Of a DNA stretch of 64,000 bases, positions 55,201 through 64,000 are shown piece by piece; within the stretch, counting starts at the first letter, position 1; the number at the start of each line of letters is the position of its first letter. The notes beneath the pieces are model-generated. The model was not told the DNA's origin and did no database searches. It saw nothing but the letters and a program-made list of their open reading frames with translations. A program made the translations under genes and the position numbers. Source of the stretch: MED-G105 sp050331095 (GTDB taxonomy: Bacteria; Pseudomonadota; Alphaproteobacteria; Caulobacterales; Parvularculaceae). The DNA lies in contig JBHJHE010000019.1 in the NCBI GenBank assembly GCA_050331095.1, forward strand, positions 1-64,000. The letters are read 5' to 3'.

Positions 55201-55852
55201 ACGCGGTCTCGCGCCGACGGGCGCCGAGCCGCGGCGTGACCTGGCTCGCCTCGGCCGGCGGCGTCCCGCGCGAAAAATGAAACGACGGGTTGAGGGGGCG
55301 CGACGCCGTGCGGCGGAAGACGCGGTTGCGCGCGTCGACGATTTCAAACGCGTTGCGCTGTCCGCCAACGGTTTCGCTGGGCCCGAGAAACAGCCAACCG
55401 CGCTCGAGGAGGCCGAACGCGAAATTGCTGACGATCTTTTGCTGCGCCTCAAGGGAAAAGTAGATGAGGAGGTTGCGGCAGGCGACGAGGTCAAGCCGCG
55501 TGAACGGCGGGTCGCCCAACACGTCATGGGGGGCGAAGACGATCATTTTACGGATGAACGGCGCGACGACGCTCTTCGTCTCGCCGGGCCGCGGCGCGAA
55601 GAAGCGTTCGCGGAAACCCTTCGGCAGCGCCTTCAGCCGCTCATTGTCGTACTCCCCGCGCCCGGCGAACGCCAGATGTTCGCGTTTGACGTCGGTGGCG
55701 AAGATCTGGATGTCCACCGGGCTCGGCAGATCCTCCAACGCCTTGGCGAACAGCATGGCGAGGGAATACGGCTCCTCGCCGGTGGCGCAGCCCGGCGACC
55801 AGATGCGGATCGGCCGCCCGGCGGCCTGCGCGCGTCGGATAATGTCGGGCAC
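52247..55852 (-). CDS. CheR-PAS-histidine kinase part of an interrupted CheB-CheR-kinase
   Basis: The downstream piece of a gene split by TAG at 55898-55900, in the same frame as the upstream piece; the nearest internal start is GTG at 55852, giving 1201 residues. Domains in order are CheR methyltransferase catalytic part (WSPGCATGEEPYSLAML), a long coiled coil (TTNEELQASNEELMSSNEE), several PAS domains, HisKA with phospho-His in VVAHDLRAPLRH, and HATPase (DNGIGVKK, GLGVGLATCRRI). In the joined protein the His is near residue 1265. Such fusions are soluble or membrane-associated sensors. It is coupled to the response-regulator gene by a GTGA overlap. Confidence 0.85.
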   Translation of the reverse strand: MPDIIRRAQAAGRPIRIWSPGCATGEEPYSLAMLFAKALEDLPSPVDIQIFATDVKREHLAFAGRGEYDNERLKALPKGFRERFFAPRPGETKSVVAPFIRKMIVFAPHDVLGDPPFTRLDLVACRNLLIYFSLEAQQKIVSNFAFGLLERGWLFLGPSETVGGQRNAFEIVDARNRVFRRTASRPLNPSFHFSRGTPPAEASQVTPRLGARRRETALQPAYAALLREYAPPSLLISQERELLHTFGDARRYLFTPEGVANLDVAEMVDPALKTPIVAGVERALADGKPIRFSRVKLARAPHAVEESARGGASVDLVIKPLAAEGDERPSYVIAAIENAADAPADGEAVATVVGGDALAQARIDELERELARTREALQSTIEQIETTNEELQASNEELMSSNEELQSTNEELSSVNEELYSVNAEYHHQNEELTRLSDDLDLLLGSTDVGVIFLDGRLNIDRYTMLPGELFNLADADLGRPLSTFRSPFEDFDPSALVREAIAAEASVERETRDREGAAWLVRAAPYARRPGAVLTVINIGSLREAETEARRNAQMLEVIRNVSNAFFVEVSRNLSSIDAMLGVDDFLGERAARARRPIQLLAAAHPDDRRALAMRFVGADQRHAGQRRGGQGGAGDNGSGDADAGEFNCVVRIWSREHGGYRHVRVNAALGPSPLGDDHARVAWRVAGVDVDAVARSELEVRERDEILTAVLRASPSMAGFVDADGRLRYVNHAYETYFGVAFDDAIGRALRETMPSEIYEAAAPRVAAAIGGERQSFVIEDALADGRRARLAATFEPTTDRRGAPAGFALTIRDVTKYYDEAANLAAVDRALAKAVRASDTAVVLVDAETGDALYANAGAKARLGYRRDLDLPTGVRIARLTPEWTEKNWLDWFGEARLGDDVVRRDVVVFDPSQIAAKADVFVTIVEDGGRRFAFVRVVENAERAAAVQNLRERSRQLAISNRDLEQFASVVAHDLRAPLRHINQFSEFLRDEVAGLKSRDADVYLKMIAEGADAMSDMIEGLLDYARLDRAPREFRALDPAACARKAAEYLQSEVDAAGATLRIDELPSIVGDETLIIRLFQNMIGNSLKYRRADATLAIVIRSEAKRDDAVARISVADNGIGVKKTHAEKIFKLFQRLHSEDEIPGLGVGLATCRRICELHNGEIELDRAYEFGAKFLISLPIARSETSPTTYAAE

Positions 55853-55897
55853 GGCCTGTTCGCGGATAACGTCGAAAGCGGCCTCGTCGCGGAAGAA

Positions 55898-56719
55898 CTA
55901 GGTGACGCCGATCAACAGAGACTCCGCGAGGCGGCGCGCCTCGCTCGGGTCCGCCGCCACGCGCTCCGCATACGCCTCGACGGAGCCGTCCCGCGTCTCC
56001 ATCATCCGCCGGCGCACGCGCCGTTCGAAAGTCGAGTGCTTGTATTTCGACGCGTCGAGGCTCGAGACGCCGACGACGGACTTTAGGATTTTCGCCAGCG
56101 CTTCGTCCTGCTGGGCGATGATCGGCGTCGGCGCGATCCGCGGCAGGAGCACGCCGTCGATGACGGTCGACGCCAACTGCTCAGGCGCCTCCACCGCGCG
56201 TACGCCGTTCGAGGCGATCGCGGCGAGCGGCATTGAATCGAACTTCGCCGTTTCCGGCGACTGGGCGCAGGCGAACCCGCCGGCGCGATGGACGGCGAGA
56301 ACCCCTTGCGCGCCGTCGGAACCCGAGCCCGACAAAACGACGGCGCCGCTGCGCTCGCCCCAGGAGCTCGCGATGGAACGGAAGAGCTGGGCGATTGTCG
56401 CGGCCGCGCCCCGCCCGTCGATCGCCGCCATGGAGGCGACCCTGAGGCGACGCTCGTCGACCTCGAGCGTGGTCGCAGCCTGAATGACGTAGACCGCGTT
56501 CGCCTTCAGCTCCATCCCGTCGGCGGCGCGGTACACCTTCATCGACGTATGCCGCGCCAGGAGGTCGTCGAGCATGCTCTTGAAGTCGCGGGCGAGGTGC
56601 ATGACCACGACGAACGCGCCGCCGGCGTCGGCCGGCGCGCCGTCGAAGACGCGCTCCAACGCCTCCAGCCCGCCGGCGGAGGCGCCGAGCCCGACGACGA
56701 ATCGCGGCGCGTCGCTCAA
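55898..56719 (-). CDS. CheB methylesterase and CheR N-terminal part of the interrupted kinase
   Basis: 273 residues ending at the TAG. Residues 1-190 are a CheB-type methylesterase, with active-site Ser in GLGASAGG, His in VVMHLARDF and Asp in SGSGSDGAQG. Residues about 205-273 are the CheR N-terminal helical domain, ending ESLLIGVT. In relatives this continues directly into FFRDPEAF. Here the sequence after the stop reads FFRDEAAFDVI in the same frame, so the TAG replaces one residue, probably Ser. Both parts are intact otherwise. Confidence 0.85.
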   Translation of the reverse strand: MSDAPRFVVGLGASAGGLEALERVFDGAPADAGGAFVVVMHLARDFKSMLDDLLARHTSMKVYRAADGMELKANAVYVIQAATTLEVDERRLRVASMAAIDGRGAAATIAQLFRSIASSWGERSGAVVLSGSGSDGAQGVLAVHRAGGFACAQSPETAKFDSMPLAAIASNGVRAVEAPEQLASTVIDGVLLPRIAPTPIIAQQDEALAKILKSVVGVSSLDASKYKHSTFERRVRRRMMETRDGSVEAYAERVAADPSEARRLAESLLIGVT

Positions 56720-56850
56720 GGTTTTCCCCGGAACCGCGGCGCGCCGTGTGGGTGTTGGGGATTGTTCGTTATTGCCATGGCCCTGGAATGTCTGGACGTT
56801 CTGATCGGTCTTAGTTGTTTACACAGGAGCATTGCTGGCAGGGGCGCAAC

Positions 56851-57885
56851 ATGCTTTTCCATTATGTCGAGGATAACAGCGTCGACGCCCATTTGCTCAA
56901 GCGCCTAACGGATCCGATGGACGGCCTCGCGATGACCACGAGCCGCTCAGTCGACGACTGGGCGGAGAGCATCGGCGAGAAGCGCGGCGACGGCGCGAGC
57001 CGCCCCGAACTCGACGGGGTGTTGATCGACATTTATCGGCCGGACGCGATTTCGATCGAGAACGATATCGATCTGGTCCGTCGCATCTGCGGCGCGCCCA
57101 TCGCGTTCGTCACAGGCGGCGAAATCGGCGATTTGCGCCGTCGGGCGATCGACGCGGGCGCAGAGGGCGTGTTTGTCAAGTCGTCGCTGTCGCCCGCCGC
57201 TCTGAAAGACATGTTCCAGAACGCGTCGGAGCGCCGCCTGCGCATGGCGCGGGCCGCCGCCGCCGAGCGCTTGCGCGACGCTTTGACCTATTCGAGCGGC
57301 GTCCTCCGCGACACGGTGGACGTCGCCGTCGCGCGCCGCGTCAACGTGCCGATCCCCGCGGCGTTTCAAGCCTCCGACGTCGCCGACTGCGTCTTGCGAA
57401 GCCTCGCGGCCTACGCCGACGGCGATGACTTCACCGCTGTGACCGACATGCTGCTGCTGCTCGAACAGCGGATCGACCGGACGCTTCGCGAGCGCGGCGT
57501 CGAGCTGTCGATCGGGGGGCCGTGGCGCGCGGCGAGCGAAATCGGCGACGACGACATGACCCGTCTCGGCGCGGCGCATTTCGTTCTGGGTCTTTGCGAG
57601 AGTCTGTCGCGAAACGAAGGCCTCGTGGTCGAAGCGAGCGACGACGACGCCGGCCCGTCTGGACCGATCGCCGTCTTCCGGGCCGATGCGCCCTCGCCCT
57701 TCGTCAATGCGCCGCTGGGCGCGCGCGAGCCGCAGCGCCGCGACAGTTTCGGCGGCGACGTTTACGACGCGGAGCGCAATATCCGCATCGCCGCGACGTG
57801 TTTCGCCGAAGCCGGCGTACACGTGAACGCGGATTTGACGGGCCTTGGCGCGACGTACGTCCTGCGGCGCGCCGCGCAGCCCTGA
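56851..57885 (+). CDS. Receiver-domain protein with unknown C-terminal domain
   Basis: 344 residues from MLFHYVEDNSVDAHLLKRL. Residues 1-125 are a recognisable but diverged receiver: acidic E7-D8, candidate phosphoacceptor D60 in LIDIYRPD, T88 in FVTGG and K110 in FVKSS. Residues 130-344 (for example DALTYSSGVLRDTVDVAVARR and LGAAHFVLGLCESLSRN) do not match an output domain I know; a dimerisation helix followed by a degenerate ATPase-like fold is conceivable. It is divergent from the CheB-CheR-kinase gene and likely part of the same pathway. Confidence 0.72.
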   Translation: MLFHYVEDNSVDAHLLKRLTDPMDGLAMTTSRSVDDWAESIGEKRGDGASRPELDGVLIDIYRPDAISIENDIDLVRRICGAPIAFVTGGEIGDLRRRAIDAGAEGVFVKSSLSPAALKDMFQNASERRLRMARAAAAERLRDALTYSSGVLRDTVDVAVARRVNVPIPAAFQASDVADCVLRSLAAYADGDDFTAVTDMLLLLEQRIDRTLRERGVELSIGGPWRAASEIGDDDMTRLGAAHFVLGLCESLSRNEGLVVEASDDDAGPSGPIAVFRADAPSPFVNAPLGAREPQRRDSFGGDVYDAERNIRIAATCFAEAGVHVNADLTGLGATYVLRRAAQP

Positions 57886-57957
57886 CGGACGCGGTATCGA
57901 CCGATAAATTTTCCACAGGTCGCCGGGGATTTCTTCGTCGCCTGACGCGAACGCCGG

Positions 57958-58000
57958 CCGCCAGGTTTCCCGCCGTCAGGTTTCCCGGCCGTCAAGTTTC
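57958..58000. repeat. Imperfect tandem repeat, about 15 bp, three copies
   Basis: GCCAGGTTTCCC, GCCGTCAGGTTTCCC and GCCGTCAAGTTTC follow one another. The third overlaps the ancestral stop codon region of glpD. Confidence 0.65.
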
Positions 58001-58294
58001 AAAGTAATCCTTTACGGCCTGCGCCGTGTCGGGCCCCACATGAAGCCCGAGCTTAGACCGGCGCCAGAGCGCGTCGTCTCCTGCGCGCGCCCACTCGACG
58101 TCGCGCAGGTACGCGAGTTCGGCCTCGAAGACGCCGCCGCCGAAATCGCGGCCGAGATCCGACGTCGACGCGGCCCCGCCCAGAACGTCGTCCAGACGAG
58201 AGCCATAGGCGCGCGCCAGTCGGCGCAGCGTCGACGGCTCAAGCCACGGCTTGCGCGCGCGCGCGTCATCTAGAAATCCGTCGAAGTCCGCGGC
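57992..58294 (-). pseudogene. glpD 3' remainder after in-frame stop
   Basis: Reading on past the TAA at 58295-58297 in the same frame gives 100 uninterrupted residues of the GlpD C-terminal helical domain: ADFDGFLDDARARKPWLEP, LRRLARAYGSRLDDVLG, DLGRDFGGGVFEAELAYL, EWARAGDDALWRRSKLGLH, then TGA at 57992-57994. There is no frameshift and no in-frame ATG or plausible ribosome site, so this part is probably not made unless the stop is read through. Confidence 0.82.
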
Positions 58295-59533
58295 TTAGAT
58301 CTCGCCGCCCGGCAGCCGCGACGTCTTCGTCCACGGACCTTCCGTAAACCCTAGATGCGGCTGAAGCTCGCGCATAGCGTGTTCGGAGAGCTTCCGGTAG
58401 GTCGTGATCTTGCCGCCATAGATCGAGAGCAGCGGCGCCCCGCCCGCGGCGTCGACGTCGAAGACATAGTCGCGAGTGACGGCTGACGCGTCTTTGGCGT
58501 CGCTGTCGTCGTAAAGCGGCCGCACGCCGGCGTAGGTGCGCCGCACGCGGTCGCGGCCGATGGGCTCGGCGAAGTACTCGCTCGCCATCGAGAGGACGTA
58601 GGCGATCTCTTCGTCGCTGGCGTCGATGTTCTCCACATCGTCCTTGTGCGGCACGTCTGTGGTGCCGAGTAGCGTGTAGTCGCGCTCATAGGGAATCGCG
58701 AACATGACGCGGCCGTCTGCGTTCTGAAAAATGAACGCGTGGTCGCCTTCGAAGACCTTGTCGACGACGACGTGGCTGCCCTTGACGAGGCGCAGGCTCG
58801 CGCCGCCGCGGGCGTTGTGGCCCGAAACGCCGCGTAGGACGTCGCCGACCCAGGGCCCCGCCGCGTTGATGAGCGAGCGCGCGACGATCTCGCGCGCCGC
58901 GCCGTCCTCGCCGACGAGCCGGGCCCGCCAGGCGTCCTCGCCGCGCTCGGCGGAGACGAAGCGCGTGCGCGTCAAAACCTCCGCGCCGCGCTCTTTCGCG
59001 TCGAGCGCGTTCAGGACGACGAGGCGGGCGTCGTCGACCCAGCAGTCGGAGTATTCAAAGCCGGTCTTGAAGTCGTCTCTGAGCGCTGCGCCTTTCGGCG
59101 ACGTCGACAGATCCACCGTTTTCGTTGGTGGCAGGATCTTCCGCCCGCCAAGATGGTCGTAAAGAAACAACCCCGTACGGAGGAGCCATTTCGGCCGCAA
59201 CGCCTTGTGGTGCGGCAGGATGAAACGCAAGGGCCAGATGATGTGCGGCGCCATTCGCAGAAGCGTTTCGCGCTCGTTCAGCGCCTCGCGCACGAGCCGG
59301 AACTCGTAGTACTCAAGATACCTGAGGCCGCCATGGATAAGCTTGGAGCTCGCCGACGACGTCGCCGAGGCGAGGTCCGATTTCTCGCAAAGCAGGACCC
59401 GCAAGCCGCGGCCGGCCGCGTCGCGCGCGATGCCGGCGCCGTTGACGCCGCCGCCCACGATCAGAAGATCGAACGCGTCCTCGAGGCCGTGCGTCGCCTT
59501 GAGTTCGTCTAACGTCGCGGAACCTTCCGCCAT
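58295..59533 (-). CDS. glpD: Glycerol-3-phosphate dehydrogenase, truncated by in-frame TAA
   Basis: 412 residues up to the premature stop; the full gene would encode about 513. The FAD-linked enzyme oxidises glycerol-3-phosphate to dihydroxyacetone phosphate at the membrane and feeds electrons to quinone. The FAD motif GGGVNG is at residues 27-32. SSASSKLIHGGLRYLEYYEF, INAAGPWVGDV, NADGRVMFAIPYERDYTLLGTTD (in two parts) and SIYGGKITTYRKL are all conserved. It stops after TSRLPGGEI, just before the C-terminal cap domain, whose codons still follow in frame. It is divergent from glpK. Confidence 0.9.
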   Translation of the reverse strand: MAEGSATLDELKATHGLEDAFDLLIVGGGVNGAGIARDAAGRGLRVLLCEKSDLASATSSASSKLIHGGLRYLEYYEFRLVREALNERETLLRMAPHIIWPLRFILPHHKALRPKWLLRTGLFLYDHLGGRKILPPTKTVDLSTSPKGAALRDDFKTGFEYSDCWVDDARLVVLNALDAKERGAEVLTRTRFVSAERGEDAWRARLVGEDGAAREIVARSLINAAGPWVGDVLRGVSGHNARGGASLRLVKGSHVVVDKVFEGDHAFIFQNADGRVMFAIPYERDYTLLGTTDVPHKDDVENIDASDEEIAYVLSMASEYFAEPIGRDRVRRTYAGVRPLYDDSDAKDASAVTRDYVFDVDAAGGAPLLSIYGGKITTYRKLSEHAMRELQPHLGFTEGPWTKTSRLPGGEI

Positions 59534-59668
59534 CGCACGCCTCCGCGTCGTCTGTTCGCCATCGTTGCGGTCTTATAGAGGAGATATAGAGTTTCGCCTG
59601 GGCGGTCGAGGCGGCGAAAAGGCCGCACGCGGCGCTCGCGCGACGACGAAAGCTTAACGGAGACGTCG

Positions 59669-61156
<1,488 letters not shown>

Positions 61157-61174
61157 AGCGCAGGCGCCCGCGGA

Positions 61175-61924
61175 ATGGACAACGCTCGGACCTTTGGCGC
61201 GAATGCGTCCGCTTACGCCGCCGGCCGGCCGGCCTATCCGCCGGCGCTCTTCGATTGGATCGCCGCAGAGGCGCCTGCGCGCGGGCGCGCCCTCGACGTC
61301 GGTGCAGGATCGGGCCAGGCCGCCCTGGCGCTCGCCGAGCGTTTCGAGCGGGTCGACGCGACTGACGTTAGCGCCGAACAAATCGCCGCCGCGCCGGTCC
61401 GCGACAATATCTTCTACAAAACCGCGCCTGCGGAGCGAACCGGCCTGCCCGACGCAGCCGTCGACGTCGTCACGGTCGCGACGGCGCTGCACTGGTTCGA
61501 GTTCGATGCCTTCTGGCGCGAGGTCAAGCGCGTGTCGCGGCCGGGCGCCTTGTTCGCCGCATGGACTTACCATCGGCTCGAGGTCGACCCGCAAACCGAA
61601 ACGACGCTCCTCGCGCCGATCGCGGCGGTGATCGATCCGTACTGGTCGGACGGCAATCGTCTCTCGTGGCGCGGCTATCCGCCCGCCGAGGTCGGATTTC
61701 CGTTTCCCGAGGTCGCCGCGCCAGACTTCGCATGCGAACTTTCGTGGACGGCCGGCGACCTCGTCAAGTTCGTGCGCACCTGGTCCGCTTACGCGCGGGC
61801 GGCGTCCGATGGCCTGGGTCCGGATCTTGATGCGATCGAAGCGGCGGCGATCGAAGGTCTCGGCGACGATCGGCGCGCCGCCCGGCTGCCTCTCGCCGTC
61901 TTGGCCGGCCGCGTGAACGCCTAA
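61175..61924 (+). CDS. Class I SAM-dependent methyltransferase
   Basis: 249 residues. SAM-binding motif I is DVGAGSGQAA at residues 41-50, and motif III/IV VDVVTVATALHWFEFDAF is the methyltransferase-11 type with the HWF signature shared by yeast Trm12-like and bacterial crotonobetainyl-type members. It begins with YAAGRPAYPPALFDWI as in this family. The substrate is unknown. It lies 18 bases after glpK and is probably co-transcribed. Confidence 0.9.
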   Translation: MDNARTFGANASAYAAGRPAYPPALFDWIAAEAPARGRALDVGAGSGQAALALAERFERVDATDVSAEQIAAAPVRDNIFYKTAPAERTGLPDAAVDVVTVATALHWFEFDAFWREVKRVSRPGALFAAWTYHRLEVDPQTETTLLAPIAAVIDPYWSDGNRLSWRGYPPAEVGFPFPEVAAPDFACELSWTAGDLVKFVRTWSAYARAASDGLGPDLDAIEAAAIEGLGDDRRAARLPLAVLAGRVNA

Positions 61925-62080
61925 GATTTGCCGAACGCAGGCCGGTTCGTTCGGTCGGACTTGAGGCCGATGCTCCCCAGGCGCCGCGGAGCTGAGGTCG
62001 TCGCGAAAGGCGTCCACGTAATATCCCGATTAGTGCACGGAACATGTCCGGCCCGGACGGAATCCCACGTCAGGGTCCAC

Positions 62081-62103
62081 GAGCTGAACGCCCGGCGCTC
62101 TAG
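62081..62103. repeat. Palindromic intergenic repeat, partial copy D
   Basis: The 23 bases ending CGCCCGGCGCTCTAG match the right end of copy C at 22 positions. The left hairpin is not recognisable. It lies between convergent methyltransferase and dehydrogenase genes, and its TAG is the dehydrogenase stop codon (62100-62102 on the minus strand). Confidence 0.8.
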
Positions 62104-63026
62104 GGGCGCAAGACCGCAAGCACGTTTTCGACGGTCACGCGACTGACGCGCACGTTCGATTCGTCCGTGACGCCGGCGATATGCGGCGTCAGGATGACGT
62201 TTGGAAGCCCCTCGAACTTCTCGCCGGCCTCGCCGGTCAGCGGTTCGTCCTCGAAAACGTCAAGCGCCGCGCCGCCAAGCCGGCCGTCGCGCAGCGCCGC
62301 CGCGAGGGCGGCGTCGGCGACGACGCCCCCACGCGCGGCGTTGATGAGAACGGCGTCGGGCTTCATGCCGGCGATCGCGCCCATGTCGATCAGATGTCTG
62401 GTTTCGTCCGTCAACGGCGTATGCAGGCTGACGACATCGCTCGTCGCCAGGAGTTCGTCGAGCGACAGGCTCGCAACGCCGGCCCAGCGCGGGTCTTCCG
62501 CCGGCAGATAAGGGTCGAACGCCGCGATCTCCATGCCGAGGACCGTGGCGCGCGCCGCCGCCTGCCGGGCGATCGAGCCGAAGCCGACGAGCCCGAGGCG
62601 TTTTCCGGCGATCTCCCGGCCGATGAGCCGTTGGCGCGGCCAATCCCCCGCCGCGACCTCGGCGCTCGAAAGATACGCTCCGCGCAGCAAAGCCATCGCT
62701 GAGGCGACCACGTATTCGGCGACGGAGGCGTCGTTCGCGCCGGTCGCAGGCGCGACGACGATTCCCCGTTCTTTGCAGGCCTCGACGTCTATATTGTCGA
62801 GCCCGACGCCGAGCCGGCCAACGACCTTGAGGTTCGTCGCCGCCGCCAACAACGCGCCGCGCACCTGGGTGCGGTTGCGGACGACCAGCGCGCGGGCGCC
62901 GGCGAGCGCCGCAGCGAGACGGTCCGCATCGTCGACGAGAGTCGGGTCGAAAAGGAGGTCGTGGGCGGCGAAACCCCGTCGCGCGACGGCTTCGTCCATG
63001 AACTCGCTGACGACGATTTCCGCCAT
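62100..63026 (-). CDS. D-isomer-specific 2-hydroxyacid dehydrogenase
   Basis: 308 residues from MAEIVVSEFMDEAVARR; a longer upstream frame overlaps the transporter gene. It is an NAD-dependent dehydrogenase with the nucleotide motif VGFGSIARQAA, catalytic Arg in NAARGG, Glu in the following segment and His in LTPHIAGV. The N-terminus and RTQVRGALLAAA, GRLGVGLDNID segments resemble the group that includes (S)-sulfolactate dehydrogenase, but phosphoglycerate or other substrates are possible. It follows the YeiH-type gene by 10 bases. The stop is formed by repeat D. Confidence 0.86.
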   Translation of the reverse strand: MAEIVVSEFMDEAVARRGFAAHDLLFDPTLVDDADRLAAALAGARALVVRNRTQVRGALLAAATNLKVVGRLGVGLDNIDVEACKERGIVVAPATGANDASVAEYVVASAMALLRGAYLSSAEVAAGDWPRQRLIGREIAGKRLGLVGFGSIARQAAARATVLGMEIAAFDPYLPAEDPRWAGVASLSLDELLATSDVVSLHTPLTDETRHLIDMGAIAGMKPDAVLINAARGGVVADAALAAALRDGRLGGAALDVFEDEPLTGEAGEKFEGLPNVILTPHIAGVTDESNVRVSRVTVENVLAVLRP

Positions 63027-63036
63027 CCTTCCCCCC

Positions 63037-64000
63037 TCAGACGAACTTGACGGCGAGCGCCGCGGCGGCGAACAGGAGCGCCGTCTCCGCGACGACGACG
63101 GCGATATGCGGACCGCCAAGCGCCGCCATCGCCTTCAGGGACGTCTTCATGCCAAGGGCGGCGATCGCTGCGACAAGGAACCAGCCCGACGTCCAGTCCA
63201 TCGCCATGCGGATCGGTTCGGGCAGAACGCCGAGGCTGTTGACGACGAGAATCGCCGCGAAGCCCACGGCGAACCACGGGAACGGCGTCTCCGCGTCCTC
63301 GTCGCCGCGGCCCCGGAAGGCGATCGCGAATGCGATGACGACAATGGGCAGGCAGGCGACGCGCAGGAGCTTGACGTAAGTCGCGACGTCGCCGGCGCTT
63401 TCGGAGACGGCGTAGCCCGCGCCGACGACCTGCGCGACGTCGTGGATCGTCGCGCCGAGAAGGACGCCGATCTGTTCCTCTGAAAATCCCATCAAATCGA
63501 ACAGGACGGGGTAGAAGATCATCGCGATCGTCGAAAGCGACGTGACGGCGACGACGGTGAACAGCGTGTCGCGGCGCAAGGCTTCGCTTTTCGGCAGAAC
63601 GCAGGACACGGCGAGCGCGGCCGAGGCGCCGCAGATCGCGACGGCGCCGCCGGTCAAAAGGCCGAAATCGCGCGAGCGGCCGAACGCGCGCGCCAGCACC
63701 GCGCCCGCCCCGATCGTGACGATGATCAAAACCGGGATCATAATCAGGGGTCTGAGGCCAAGCTCCGCGATCTGCGCGAACGTGACCCGCGCGCCGAGAA
63801 GCGCGACGCCGATCTTCAAGAGCCGTTTCGAGGTGAACTCAATCCCGCGGACGCAGCGTCCCTCCTCGGACAAAAAATTGAAGGCGATGCCGATAAGCAG
63901 TGCAAAGAGCATCGCCGGCGCGCCGTAGTGTTCCGACACGAACCGCGCGGCCGCCGCGACCGTGACGGCGATCAGCACGCCCGGCGCAAGGTCGGCGACG
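63037..64000 (-). CDS. YeiH-family putative sulfate/sulfite exporter, 5' end outside window
   Basis: At least 321 residues; the frame is open to the window edge, so the true start lies beyond 64000. An internal GTG at 63978 is not likely the start, because family-like sequence (VADLAPG) continues upstream of it. About ten membrane segments are visible, with ALLGARVTFAQIAELG, GGAVAICGASAALAVS and GATIHDVAQVVGAG, the signature of the YeiH/UPF0324 family. Coupling to the hydroxyacid dehydrogenase suggests a pair acting on an organosulfonate or similar acid, which is inference only. Confidence 0.88.
   Translation of the reverse strand, partial: VADLAPGVLIAVTVAAAARFVSEHYGAPAMLFALLIGIAFNFLSEEGRCVRGIEFTSKRLLKIGVALLGARVTFAQIAELGLRPLIMIPVLIIVTIGAGAVLARAFGRSRDFGLLTGGAVAICGASAALAVSCVLPKSEALRRDTLFTVVAVTSLSTIAMIFYPVLFDLMGFSEEQIGVLLGATIHDVAQVVGAGYAVSESAGDVATYVKLLRVACLPIVVIAFAIAFRGRGDEDAETPFPWFAVGFAAILVVNSLGVLPEPIRMAMDWTSGWFLVAAIAALGMKTSLKAMAALGGPHIAVVVAETALLFAAAALAVKFV

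Noticed and set aside
58012..58269. 85-residue minus-strand frame starting MTRARASRG
   Set aside because: It is out of frame with the real coding signal; the correct frame gives the GlpD C-terminal domain.

Overview
The window is a GC-rich stretch of a bacterial chromosome. The gene content points to a hopanoid-producing alphaproteobacterium. It carries a DUF1476 protein (the alphaproteobacterial ATP synthase zeta inhibitor family), purC-purS-purQ, a nearly complete set of hopanoid genes, TamA/TamB, and two membrane-bound LytTR regulators. A marine lineage such as Parvularculales would fit, but that placement is inference. No rRNA, tRNA or CRISPR was recognised. Genes are dense, and many neighbours share a 4-base stop/start overlap of the form NTGA.

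Layout. 1-1.3 kb: a decayed IS5/IS427-like element in a less GC-rich patch. 1.3-4.1 kb: carotenoid oxygenase and a DUF2141 protein, divergent from a LytTR regulator. 4.2-8.1 kb: SDR, DUF1476, then purC, purS and purQ, interrupted by a GNAT gene and intergenic repeats. 8.2-14 kb: UDP-glucose dehydrogenase and rfbBAC for surface polysaccharide precursors. 14.2-16.3 kb: squalene-hopene cyclase. 16.4-19 kb: an antiporter remnant and a four-gene membrane redox operon (Rieske plus ferric-reductase-like domain). 19-26.7 kb: GNAT, nucleoside transporter, DUF885 peptidase, MscS channel, uvrB. 27-33.4 kb: secreted metzincin and companion, cold-shock protein, SnoaL-like protein, a 31-residue-repeat protein, farnesyl diphosphate synthase, a YbjN/zinc-motif protein. 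33.7-43.5 kb: ispH and hpnH, hpnG-hpnE-hpnD-hpnC, hpnB, a second LytTR regulator, hpnA. 43.5-51.8 kb: beta-propeller lipoprotein, sulfotransferase, tamA-tamB. 51.8-57.9 kb: a response regulator, a CheB-CheR-PAS-histidine kinase split by a stop codon, and a divergent receiver protein. 58-64 kb: glycerol genes glpD (interrupted) and glpK, a methyltransferase, a 2-hydroxyacid dehydrogenase and a YeiH-type transporter cut by the window end.

How the genes fit together. IspH and farnesyl diphosphate synthase supply isoprenoid. HpnD, HpnC and HpnE make squalene from farnesyl diphosphate. Shc cyclises it to diploptene. HpnH adds adenosine, HpnG removes adenine, and HpnB and HpnA act further on the side chain or its sugar. 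TamA/TamB and the polysaccharide genes also serve the outer envelope.

The most notable observations are a roughly 107-bp palindromic repeat family found between convergent genes, whose CTAG ends supply the TAG stop codons of flanking genes; in-frame stop codons splitting otherwise intact glpD and CheB/CheR-kinase genes; an uncharacterised Rieske/ferric-reductase-like operon; and a 31-residue-periodic repeat protein with a tail-fibre-like C-terminus.
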